DNA from: Salinimicrobium flavum
Lineage (GTDB): Bacteria; Bacteroidota; Bacteroidia; Flavobacteriales; Flavobacteriaceae
DNA: 64,000 nt
Assembly: GCF_042684505.1 (NCBI RefSeq)
Contig: NZ_JBHULT010000006.1
Location: 868,001 to 932,000, forward strand
Reading direction: 5' to 3'
The first letter of the stretch is position 1. Each line of letters starts with the position of its first letter. Below are positions 21,475-28,937 of the stretch, in pieces. The notes below the pieces were generated by a model. It did no database searches. It saw only the letters and a list, made by a program, of their open reading frames with translations, and was not told the DNA's origin. Made by a program: the position numbers and the translations under genes.

Positions 21475-22200
21475 TTACTTGTTTCTTAGTTCCTTCTCCA
21501 GTTGCAGTGATTTTGGGAAAAGAATATTATTTTCCAAATGTATGTGCTGGTGCAGGTCCTGCTCAAATTCATCCAGTTTGGCGTAAAAAGCCCGGTAAGT
21601 ATTGCAGGCACCCTGTGGAGGATTGTAGTTGCTGCTCAAACCGGCGATCTTGCGAAACGCTTCCCCGGCCTCCTCGTGCTCTACTTCCATCATTTTGATT
21701 GGGTTGTCAACGGTTCCAAAATGAGCATCAGGAAGTCCTGAACCTTCTTTTTTGGCTTTTACCATCTTCTTGATGAAAGGGAAGAGGATCAACTCTTCTT
21801 TTTTCATGTGCGCGCTTAATTCACCGGCAACTTCCTTAACCAGTTCCTTGATTTCGAGAAGTTCTGTATAGTGGTGTCCGTGAACCTCGGCTACCCTGTC
21901 TGCATACTGCAGCAATAAAGGGATGTTCTCTTCTACATAAGAGTGGTGTACATTGATGACATGATCTGTAAGAAAATCAAGCTCCCAGCTGTTATAATTG
22001 GTGGCGCGGGAGTCGGTTTTATCGACCTCTTCAAGATCGGTTACCAGTTGATCGAAATTTGCATTGTACTTATCACAGGCCTTTTGAAGGCTGATCCCTC
22101 CGCCGCAGCAAAAATCGATTCCGTGTTTTTTAAAGATGTGGGCAGTCTTGATATTCTCGGTTACCATTTCTGCTACTGTTTTTGTCTCTAGTTCCTTCAT
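21475..22200 (-). CDS. ric: Iron-sulfur cluster repair di-iron protein (RIC/ScdA/YtfE)
   Basis: 241 residues from MKELETKTVAEMV; the frame reaches 22359 but the extra 53 residues have no family character and would overlap the terminator at 22324-22350. An N-terminal ScdA domain carries the motif GIDFCCGGG, followed by a hemerythrin-like four-helix bundle with His/Glu ligands (HHSYVEENIP, HGHHYTELLE, HMKKEELILFPFI, EVEHEEAGEA, HQHIHLENNILFP). RIC proteins restore iron-sulfur clusters damaged by NO or oxidants, in the cytoplasm. It is immediately upstream of norB in the same direction, consistent with a nitrosative-stress unit. Confidence 0.93.
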   Translation of the reverse strand: MKELETKTVAEMVTENIKTAHIFKKHGIDFCCGGGISLQKACDKYNANFDQLVTDLEEVDKTDSRATNYNSWELDFLTDHVINVHHSYVEENIPLLLQYADRVAEVHGHHYTELLEIKELVKEVAGELSAHMKKEELILFPFIKKMVKAKKEGSGLPDAHFGTVDNPIKMMEVEHEEAGEAFRKIAGLSSNYNPPQGACNTYRAFYAKLDEFEQDLHQHIHLENNILFPKSLQLEKELRNK

Positions 22201-22323
22201 GACTTTATTTTTAATGATTCTTAATAGACTGAATTTATAATACAAAAGTCTGAACCTTAATCCTTCTGAATTATGAGGGAAGTCATAAAGGACAAGATTG
22301 TCCGATATATTTTCCGAAACAAA

Positions 22324-22350
22324 AAAAGCACCTGTAGGGCAGGTGCTTTT
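22324..22350 (-). terminator. Intrinsic terminator
   Basis: AAAAGCACCTG-taggg-CAGGTGCTTTT, a perfect 11-bp stem with T/A tails on both sides, 38 bp past the stop of the universal stress gene that ends at 22389. Confidence 0.85.
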
Positions 22351-22388
22351 CAAGATCAAATAAGTAACAACTTAAATTAAAAAAAACT

Positions 22389-23201
22389 CTATCCGTGCAA
22401 TACCAGTAATGGCAATTGGTTGATGAACGGGATATTATCGTCCTGGTCGTTCTGCAAAAATTTGTTGCAAAGGTTCAGGTTCTTGGCCGCCAGTACGATC
22501 ATGTCAACATTCCTGTTGGCCATGAAAACTTTTCTGGGGCCTTGTTCTTTAGAAGCATAGAAAGTTTGCAGCACAGGAACCTTGGGGGAGAAGGAATCCT
22601 GTAAAAAATTCCTGTTCTCGGCCTGTTCGGGTGAGGGTTCTTTCTCAGAATTGAAGATCTCAAGGATCTTCACATTGGCGTTTGAAAGTGAAGCAAGGTT
22701 CAACAGGGTGCGCAACATCCTGCTGCCATAGTGTATCTTATAATCTGTAGGGAACAGGATCTCTTTGTGTTCCTTAAATACCGCATTTTCTGAAATGGCC
22801 AAAACAGGACATTTCACTTTTCTCATGACATCTGAGGTGTGCTTGCCAATTACCACGCCCTGTTTATTGGTCGCACCCTTGGTGCCCATCAGGATGAGGT
22901 CAATATTCTTCTCCAAAACCTGCGAGCGTACCGCTTCTATAAGATAATTGACCTTAAAAGAGATATGAAAGTGGTGATTGGGATTGGTGCGTGTCTGGTT
23001 CAGCCAGGCCAGAAGCTCGTTGAACTTCTGCTGTACATCTCCCGGCATGGTCATGAAACCTGTCACCATTTTTTCTGCAGGCGCATCAAGGACGTGCAGC
23101 AGGTGAAAATTACAGGAGGTGTCCTTAAAGAACTGCATGGCGTAAGCCGCAGCATTCCTGGAATTTTCAGAAAAATCGGTGGGCAATAAGATATTCATCA
23201 T
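22389..23201 (-). CDS. Universal stress protein, tandem UspA domains
   Basis: 270 residues. Domain 1 begins MNILLPTDFSENSRNAAAYA and contains DLILMGTKGATNKQGVVIGKHTSDVMRKVKCPVLAI, the UspA ATP-binding pattern (G-x2-G-x9-G-S/T). Domain 2 begins KEILFPTDYKIHYGS and is more degenerate at its C-terminus (DMIVLAAKNLNL). Cytoplasmic; role in stress survival inferred from family. It lies between the regulator genes and ric, and ends at a clear terminator. Met1 or Met2 may be the start. Confidence 0.9.
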   Translation of the reverse strand: MMNILLPTDFSENSRNAAAYAMQFFKDTSCNFHLLHVLDAPAEKMVTGFMTMPGDVQQKFNELLAWLNQTRTNPNHHFHISFKVNYLIEAVRSQVLEKNIDLILMGTKGATNKQGVVIGKHTSDVMRKVKCPVLAISENAVFKEHKEILFPTDYKIHYGSRMLRTLLNLASLSNANVKILEIFNSEKEPSPEQAENRNFLQDSFSPKVPVLQTFYASKEQGPRKVFMANRNVDMIVLAAKNLNLCNKFLQNDQDDNIPFINQLPLLVLHG

Positions 23202-23297
23202 CAGTCACATCTATTTTACCTTGCAAAAATATGCAGCAAGTGATGTGGAAAAAATGATGATAATCAGTTATTGATTCATTCTAAATTAAGGAATAGA

Positions 23298-24347
23298 TCA
23301 ACTTATCCTTTTCAAGGCCTCAACATCAAGGATCTTGATATTCCTGCCTTCGATCTCAAGCAATCCTTCCTTCTTAAAGTCAGAGAGTGTCCTTATCAGG
23401 GTTTCAGATGCCATCCCCGCCACACTGGCAAGATCGCTTCTCGAAATTCTTATACTCTGGGTAGGATGTCTGCGTATCTTTTGAGAGAATAACAGGATGG
23501 TTCTTGCCGCTTTTTTACGCACAGAGCCATAGGCCATTTCCAGCAACTGCTCCTTGATGCCCGCAATGTTGTCTCCCATCACGTCAATGAGTTCAAGCGT
23601 AATATTACTGTTGTTCATAAGGATGTTCTTCAGCTCATCTTTGGTGATGGCGAAAAGACGGGTGTCTTCCATAGCTGTGGCATACTCATTATAGGGAGTG
23701 CTTTTATGAAAGGAAGTATTCCCAAAAAAGTCGCCTTCCTTGTAGATGGAGGTAATCAGCTCCTTCCCGTACTGGTCCATCCGGTGGCTTTTCACTACCC
23801 CTTTGTCTACAAAAAAGAAATGATTGCTCATCTTACCTTCTTCATATATGGTCTCGCCCGACTTATAATTCTGCTGGTCATATTCTTTCACCATCTCCCT
23901 GAGGTCATTTAGGGTGGCAAGTTTTTCCTGCGGGGTTTCAGGTTGCCGGTCTCCGGTCTCCTGGATCTTTTTAAGAATGGAAACTTTTGCCAGGCGGCTT
24001 TCAATGGCACTTATCAATTCTTCCTCTTCAAAAGGCTTGGTGAGGTAATCATCTGCCCCAAGGTCCATCCCTTTTCGAATGTCCTTATGCTCGGTCTTGG
24101 CCGAAAGAAAAATAAAGGGTATTTGCCGGGTTGAAGGGTCCTGGGACAACGCCTGTAAAACTCCGTACCCGTCCATCTCGGGCATCATGATATCACAAAT
24201 AATGATATCGGGCTTTTCCTGTTTGGCAATAGCCACCCCAGATTTGCCGTTGGCTGCCGTGATCACGTTGTAGTCTGCCAGTTCCAGTAACTCGGCCGTA
24301 TTCTCCCTTACAACGGTATCATCTTCTATAAAAAGTACTTTTTTCAT
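23298..24347 (-). CDS. Response regulator fused to a Crp/Fnr-type transcription factor
   Basis: 349 residues. Residues 1-125 are a receiver domain (EDD at 8-10, phospho-acceptor D52 in IIICDIMMPEMDG, LTKPF at about 103-107). After a linker, residues 150-270 are a cyclic-nucleotide-binding fold (SGETIYEEGKMSNHFFFVDKGVVK, EGDFFGNTSF), and 275-345 a Crp-type winged helix (RISRSDLASVAGMASETLIRTLSDFKKEGLLEIEGRNIKI). No Cys cluster for an Fnr iron-sulfur centre is evident. The start codon overlaps the kinase stop (ATGA, 24344-24347), so the two form a two-component pair. Likely targets are the nearby stress/respiratory genes. Confidence 0.9.
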   Translation of the reverse strand: MKKVLFIEDDTVVRENTAELLELADYNVITAANGKSGVAIAKQEKPDIIICDIMMPEMDGYGVLQALSQDPSTRQIPFIFLSAKTEHKDIRKGMDLGADDYLTKPFEEEELISAIESRLAKVSILKKIQETGDRQPETPQEKLATLNDLREMVKEYDQQNYKSGETIYEEGKMSNHFFFVDKGVVKSHRMDQYGKELITSIYKEGDFFGNTSFHKSTPYNEYATAMEDTRLFAITKDELKNILMNNSNITLELIDVMGDNIAGIKEQLLEMAYGSVRKKAARTILLFSQKIRRHPTQSIRISRSDLASVAGMASETLIRTLSDFKKEGLLEIEGRNIKILDVEALKRIS

Positions 24348-25585
24348 TCTTTGTCTATAGGTAGTTCCACAATAAATTCTGTTCCCGCGTTCTCCTGACT
24401 TTTAAATCTTATGGAGCCGCCCAGGTTCTCCAGGTGTACCTTCGCGATATTGAGTCCAATACCAGTACCCTGATTCAAAAGGGCATTTTCTGCCCTGAAA
24501 TATCGTTCAAATATATGCTTTTGATCTTTTTCGGGAATCCCCATCCCCTGGTCTGTTACCTTGAAGGTGATCTTGTTTCCGTCGGTTTTTGCCTCAAACT
24601 TTATAAGTGTATTTTCAGGCGAGTATTTTATGGCATTGCTCAAAAGGTTCGAGAGTACCAATTCGAGAATCTTCTCATCCTGCTGAAGGGTGATGTTCTC
24701 TATGTTGCGCGGGTATAAGATCTCCTGGCCACTCTTAAGCGTTACATTCGCATTGTACACCACCTCGTTGATGAGCTTACTTAGACTGAAGGTTGAGAAT
24801 TTATAATTGACCCTTCCACTCTCAAGACGTTCAATAGACAGGAAATCATTAAGGATGTTATCAAGGTAATGAACCTTGTTCTTGATGGTACTTAGATGTT
24901 TTTCCCTTTTTTCCTGTTGATCCTCCAGCTTGTATTTTCCTGCCAATACCACAGAAGTGAGAATTCCGCTTAACGGGGTCTTGAATTCATGGGAGACCAG
25001 CGAAAGGAATTTGGTCTTTAGCTCGTTTAGTTCCTTTTCTTTTTGAAGCGCGTTCTTAATGCGGTTTTCAGCCTCTTTACGGCGTTTAATTTCCAGCTCA
25101 AGAGTTTTGTTGGCTTTCTGCAGCTTCTGGACGCTCTCCTCCAGCTCCTTAGTGCGTACCTTGATCTTGCCTTCAAGCTCAAAGTTGAGTTCCTTGATTT
25201 GGCGTTGGGCTTCTTTCCTTACAGAAATGTCGATGATAAGGGACATTACATAATTTTCCCCTCCAATACTAAAAGGATTTAACCCTGCTTCAACGGGAAA
25301 TTCCTCCCCGTTCTTTTTCACTCCAAAAAGATCCCTGCCATGGCCCATTTGGCGTTTCTCGCTGTGTGCCATAAAATCCTTAAAATGCTTGGGATGGCCT
25401 GCGTGATATTTTCTTGGAATTAGTGTATTAAGGGGTTTGCCTCTCAGCTCCCCTTTGTCGTACCCAAACATGGTATCTGCCGCCAGGTTGCTGCTCACTA
25501 TAATCTGCGCCTCATCTACAACGATGATCCCTTCAGAAGCAGCGTCAAATAGGACATTAAATACATTCTCGTTCTTTTCAAACAT
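24344..25585 (-). CDS. PAS-domain sensor histidine kinase
   Basis: 413 residues with no transmembrane segment, hence cytoplasmic. PAS domain about 5-120 (FDAASEGIIVVDEAQIIVSSN, FGYDKGELRGKPLNTLIP, SLIIDISVRKEAQ), a long coiled coil (about 121-185), HisKA with H199 (SLVSHEFKTPL), and HATPase with N box (LSNLLSNAIKYSPE), G1 (VTDQGMGIPEKDQ) and G2 (GTGIGLNIAKVH). The PAS resembles the FixL/oxygen-sensing type in its C-terminal half, but heme binding cannot be told from sequence (H61, H64 and H67 are candidates). It is translationally coupled to the regulator. Confidence 0.9.
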   Translation of the reverse strand: MFEKNENVFNVLFDAASEGIIVVDEAQIIVSSNLAADTMFGYDKGELRGKPLNTLIPRKYHAGHPKHFKDFMAHSEKRQMGHGRDLFGVKKNGEEFPVEAGLNPFSIGGENYVMSLIIDISVRKEAQRQIKELNFELEGKIKVRTKELEESVQKLQKANKTLELEIKRRKEAENRIKNALQKEKELNELKTKFLSLVSHEFKTPLSGILTSVVLAGKYKLEDQQEKREKHLSTIKNKVHYLDNILNDFLSIERLESGRVNYKFSTFSLSKLINEVVYNANVTLKSGQEILYPRNIENITLQQDEKILELVLSNLLSNAIKYSPENTLIKFEAKTDGNKITFKVTDQGMGIPEKDQKHIFERYFRAENALLNQGTGIGLNIAKVHLENLGGSIRFKSQENAGTEFIVELPIDKE

Positions 25586-25719
25586 ACAAATCTCTTATCG
25601 TCCGGGTGGTTTCTGCGGAAGGTTACCTCCGGAATTTCAATTGGACCCAAATTTACATAAATTCGTCAAACTAGGGCTGTCGCCAAAAAAGTATGTGCCC
25701 GAAGCTTTTTCCGACGCTA

Positions 25720-25757
25720 TAAAACAAAAGGATCCGGTGAAATTTTCCACCGGATCC
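25720..25757 (-). terminator. Intrinsic terminator
   Basis: GGATCCGGTG pairs perfectly with CACCGGATCC around an 8-nt A/T loop; on the minus strand it is followed by TTTTGTTTT. It lies about 70 bp after the small gene ending at 25830. Confidence 0.8.
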
Positions 25758-25829
25758 CTGATTACAGTCTTACCATTAATTCAACTATCCATCTAACATC
25801 TACTCACGGGTGTAAGAGCTGTAATTTTT

Positions 25830-26039
25830 TTATGCCTCTCCTTCTTCCGTAGAGACATAATCCTTGTCTGCCGGTAAGAGGTTACTTGCCAATTTCGTTA
25901 CGCCCATGGCGATAAGCACAGCCGTGATGACAAACAAAAGGAATTTGGCCATTAGACTATTTTCCAGTACATCACTGTAGAAGGTCAAAATGATCTCTAT
26001 TGCCAAAAAGGCCAACTGGAAACTTGCTTTTAAAACCAT
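25830..26039 (-). CDS. Small membrane protein
   Basis: 69 residues. Two hydrophobic segments (about residues 5-20 and 30-50) and an acidic C-terminal tail (PADKDYVSTEEGEA). Family not recognised. It has its own terminator (25720-25757), and a palindrome sits just upstream of the start (26049-26083), so it is probably a separately regulated gene. It lies between a universal stress gene and the two-component genes. Confidence 0.6.
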   Translation of the reverse strand: MVLKASFQLAFLAIEIILTFYSDVLENSLMAKFLLFVITAVLIAMGVTKLASNLLPADKDYVSTEEGEA

Positions 26040-26048
26040 GGGTGTTTA

Positions 26049-26083
26049 ATTGTCTGTAAATATACTTAGTAGTATAGACAATT
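26049..26083 (-). promoter_or_regulatory. Palindrome overlapping a probable promoter
   Basis: AATTGTCTGTA ... TATAGACAATT: 11-bp arms with one mismatch, 13-nt spacer. On the minus strand a -7-like TATATTTAC lies within it, about 25 nt before the start of the small gene at 26039. It looks like an operator, but the factor is unknown. Confidence 0.45.
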
Positions 26084-26160
26084 GTCATACCCTATTTCAC
26101 CTTTGACTAAAATTTAACTAGACAAAAAATAAAGGTTAAATAATTTAGGTTAAAGAAATA

Positions 26161-27021
26161 CTAGGGAAATTGTTTCCGAACCTCGGGCTTTTCAAGCTTA
26201 AAGGTTATCACGGGGCTGTTAGCGTGGTTCACCAGGTCCTCACTTATACTGCCGTTGAAAAAATGGGTAAGCCCTTTTCTGCCATGAGTAGCTACCCCCA
26301 CCAGGTCTGCATTGATCTTCTTGGCAAAGTTGAGGATCCCGTGTTCCACAGAGTCATCGTTGTACACATGAAATTCATAATTGGTGAAGGAGAGGCCTTC
26401 AAGATATTTTTCAAGGTAAGAATCTGTTTCCTTTGAAGTGATGAATTCATTGGCGGTATTGATATAAAGCAAATGCAGTTTTGCATCCATTAAAGTGGCA
26501 AATTCAACTACTTTTTCCAATGTTCTCCTGTTATTGTTGTCAAGATTGGTGGCAAAGACAAAATTGCGTACTTCGAATTCAGGATGCTCGTTCTTGATCA
26601 CTAAAACAGGGATCTCTGAGGTGCGTACCACCTTTTCTGTATTGGAGCCTACAAACATTTCCTTGAATCCGCTTACGCCTCTTGAACCCATTACAATGAA
26701 GTCACATCCATGTTCCCGGCTGGTTTCCATGATGCCGTCAAAGGCACGGTGGAACTCCACGATCTGGTAAATTTTCACACCTTTAAGATAAGGCCTGGAA
26801 ATGATCTCTGTGAACCTCTTTTTTGCCAGTTTCATAAACCCGAGAGCTTCGGGCAGGTCGCTGGTGCGCGTTCCTCCCACGGGATTTACCATGTCTGCGG
26901 GAAGTTCGATCATATGTAATAAATAGATGTCTGCCTGGAACTTATGGGCCAATTGTGCAGCTACCTGCAGGGCGTTTTCGGCGTGTTCGGAAAAGTCGGT
27001 CGGGACAAGGATTTTTTTCAT
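26161..27021 (-). CDS. Universal stress protein, tandem UspA domains
   Basis: 286 residues. Domain 1 begins MKKILVPTDFSEHAENALQ and carries DFIVMGSRGVSGFKEMFVGSNTEKVVRTSEIPVLVI; domain 2 carries DLVGVATHGRKGLTHFFNGSISEDLVNHANSPVITF. Both G-x2-G-x9-G-S/N nucleotide motifs are intact, so ATP binding is likely. Cytoplasmic. It is divergent from rimP. A second UspA protein is encoded at 22389-23201, with the two-component genes between them. Confidence 0.92.
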   Translation of the reverse strand: MKKILVPTDFSEHAENALQVAAQLAHKFQADIYLLHMIELPADMVNPVGGTRTSDLPEALGFMKLAKKRFTEIISRPYLKGVKIYQIVEFHRAFDGIMETSREHGCDFIVMGSRGVSGFKEMFVGSNTEKVVRTSEIPVLVIKNEHPEFEVRNFVFATNLDNNNRRTLEKVVEFATLMDAKLHLLYINTANEFITSKETDSYLEKYLEGLSFTNYEFHVYNDDSVEHGILNFAKKINADLVGVATHGRKGLTHFFNGSISEDLVNHANSPVITFKLEKPEVRKQFP

Positions 27022-27087
27022 GTAGCTTCCGTAATTATATAAGGTTGATTTAGTTATAAAGCTACAAATATTTTTTCATTCAAAATC

Positions 27088-27121
27088 TTGTTTTCTTTCT
27101 ACGAAAATATTACTATATTTG
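27088..27121 (+). promoter_or_regulatory. Promoter of rimP-nusA-infB
   Basis: TTG at 27088-27090, then 23 nt, then TATATTTG (27114-27121), a full match to the Bacteroidota -7 box TAnnTTTG. The start of transcription would be near 27128. Confidence 0.65.
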
Positions 27122-27148
27122 CACCGTTGAAGCGAAAAAAAGAACAAC

Positions 27149-27174
27149 GAGGGGACAGAAAGTCCCCTCTTTTT
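27149..27174 (+). promoter_or_regulatory. Terminator-like hairpin in the rimP leader
   Basis: GAGGGGAC-agaaa-GTCCCCTC followed by TTTTT, i.e. a complete intrinsic-terminator shape lying between the promoter and the rimP start (27191). No plus-strand gene lies upstream that would need it, which points to attenuation of the operon. Confidence 0.7.
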
Positions 27175-27190
27175 ATAGCCGCAATCGGGG

Positions 27191-27652
27191 ATGATTAAAG
27201 AAAAAGTAGAAAATTTATTGCAGGAGGCTTTTGAAGAGAATAAATCATTATTTTTAATTGAGCTTAGTATTACCGAGGCCAATCACATCTCTGTAGTGAT
27301 TGATGGGGATGAAGGTGTGTCTGTAAATGATTGTATTGCCGTTAGCCGCAAAATTGAGCACAATCTTGACCGCGAGGAAGAAGACTTTTCTTTAGATGTA
27401 GCCTCAGCGGGTGTTTCAACACCATTGACGTTACCGCGGCAGTACCGTAAAAATATTGGAAGAACATTGGCCGTTACCACTTCTGAAGGTAAAATAGAAG
27501 GTGAATTGGTGAAATTTGAAGATGACAGGATCACCCTTCAATGGAAGGCCAGGGAACCAAAACCTGTAGGTAAGGGAAAGGTGACCGTAAATAAGGAAGC
27601 TGTGTTGCCTTTAGAGGAAATTAAAGAGGCAAAAGTGATAATAACTTTTTAA
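27191..27652 (+). CDS. rimP: Ribosome maturation factor RimP
   Basis: 153 residues. Typical RimP layout: N-terminal alpha/beta domain with GDEGVSVNDCIAVSRKIE and the SLDVASAGVSTPL segment (family pattern LEVSSPGLxRPL), then an SH3-like domain (KNIGRTLAVTTSEGKIEGELVKFEDDRITLQ). It helps maturation of the 30S subunit. The start ATG follows the leader hairpin by 17 nt. It is the first gene of the rimP-nusA-infB operon, with 12 bp to nusA. Confidence 0.95.
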   Translation: MIKEKVENLLQEAFEENKSLFLIELSITEANHISVVIDGDEGVSVNDCIAVSRKIEHNLDREEEDFSLDVASAGVSTPLTLPRQYRKNIGRTLAVTTSEGKIEGELVKFEDDRITLQWKAREPKPVGKGKVTVNKEAVLPLEEIKEAKVIITF

Positions 27653-27664
27653 CAGACAATTGAT

Positions 27665-28906
27665 ATGGAAAATATCGCGTTGATAGAATCGTTTTCAGAA
27701 TTTAAGGATGACAAGCTCATAGACCGTGTCACCCTGATGGCGATTTTGGAAGATGTATTTAGAAATGCTTTGAAAAAGAAGTATGGGGAAGACGATAACT
27801 TTGATATTATTGTGAACCCGGACAAAGGGGATCTTGAGATCTGGAGAAACCGCGTTGTAGTGGCCGATGGTGAAGTGGAAGATCCAAACCAGGAGATATC
27901 CCTTACTGAAGCAAGAAAGATCGAACCCGATTTCGAGGTGGGGGAAGATGTTTCTGAAGAGGTGAAATTGATTGACCTTGGGCGTCGCTCTATTTTGGCG
28001 CTGCGTCAAAACCTTATCTCCAAGATCCACGAACACGATAATACCAATATCTATAAGCAGTTCAAAGAACTGGAAGGAGAGATCTACACCGCAGAGGTAC
28101 ACCACATTCGCCACAGGGCGATCATTCTTCTCGATGATGATGGGAATGAGATCATTTTGCCAAAAGACAGACAGATCCCTTCAGATTTCTTCCGTAAAGG
28201 GGAGAACGTGCGCGGAATCATTGAAAGTGTAGAATTAAAAGGAAATAAACCGGCTATTATCATGTCAAGGACTTCTCCTGTATTTTTGGAGAAATTATTT
28301 GAACAGGAAATACCTGAGGTTTTCGACGGACTCATTACTGTTAAGAAGGTAGTTAGGATACCGGGAGAAAAAGCAAAGGTAGCCGTAGATTCTTATGATG
28401 ACCGTATAGACCCTGTTGGGGCCTGTGTGGGAATGAAAGGTTCCAGGATCCACAGTATTGTGAGAGAACTGGGGAATGAGAACATAGATGTTATCAATTA
28501 TACCAGTAATAACCAGTTATTGATCACCCGTGCCCTTAGTCCGGCCAGGATCACCTCTCTTAAAATAGACGAGGAGAACAAGCGTGCTGAGGTGATGCTG
28601 AAACCCGAAGAGGTTTCAAAAGCGATAGGAAGGGGAGGCCATAATATAAGATTGGCAGGACAATTGACAGGTTATGAAATAGATGTCTTTAGAGAAGGCG
28701 TTGAAGAAGATGTTGAATTAAGGGAATTTGCAGATGAGATCGAAGATTGGGTTATCGAAGAATTCGCAAAAATAGGGCTTGATACGGCCAAAAGTATCCT
28801 TGAACAAGATGTAGATGATCTTGTGAAGCGAACAGATCTTGAGGAAGAAACCATCCGTGATGTGATGAGAGTCCTTAGAGAAGAGTTCGAAGAAGAGAAT
28901 AATTAG
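27665..28906 (+). CDS. nusA: Transcription termination/antitermination factor NusA
   Basis: 413 residues. N-terminal RNA-polymerase-binding domain (about 1-125), S1 domain (about 130-200, GEIYTAEVHHIRHRAIIL), then two KH domains (DPVGACVGMKGSRIHSIVREL and SKAIGRGGHNIRLAGQLTGYEID). No C-terminal acidic repeats as in gamma-proteobacteria, which is normal for this phylum; a short helix-hairpin region (DTAKSILEQDVDDLVKRTDLEE) closes the protein. Binds RNA polymerase and nascent RNA. Second gene of the operon, 31 bp before infB. Confidence 0.97.
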   Translation: MENIALIESFSEFKDDKLIDRVTLMAILEDVFRNALKKKYGEDDNFDIIVNPDKGDLEIWRNRVVVADGEVEDPNQEISLTEARKIEPDFEVGEDVSEEVKLIDLGRRSILALRQNLISKIHEHDNTNIYKQFKELEGEIYTAEVHHIRHRAIILLDDDGNEIILPKDRQIPSDFFRKGENVRGIIESVELKGNKPAIIMSRTSPVFLEKLFEQEIPEVFDGLITVKKVVRIPGEKAKVAVDSYDDRIDPVGACVGMKGSRIHSIVRELGNENIDVINYTSNNQLLITRALSPARITSLKIDEENKRAEVMLKPEEVSKAIGRGGHNIRLAGQLTGYEIDVFREGVEEDVELREFADEIEDWVIEEFAKIGLDTAKSILEQDVDDLVKRTDLEEETIRDVMRVLREEFEEENN

Positions 28907-28937
28907 AAATAAAAGAGGATAATTTAGAGGGCAATTT

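Noticed and set aside
27061..27190. tRNA gene before rimP, as metY in Escherichia coli
   Set aside because: No cloverleaf or CCA-type sequence; the only structure is the GGGGAC hairpin.
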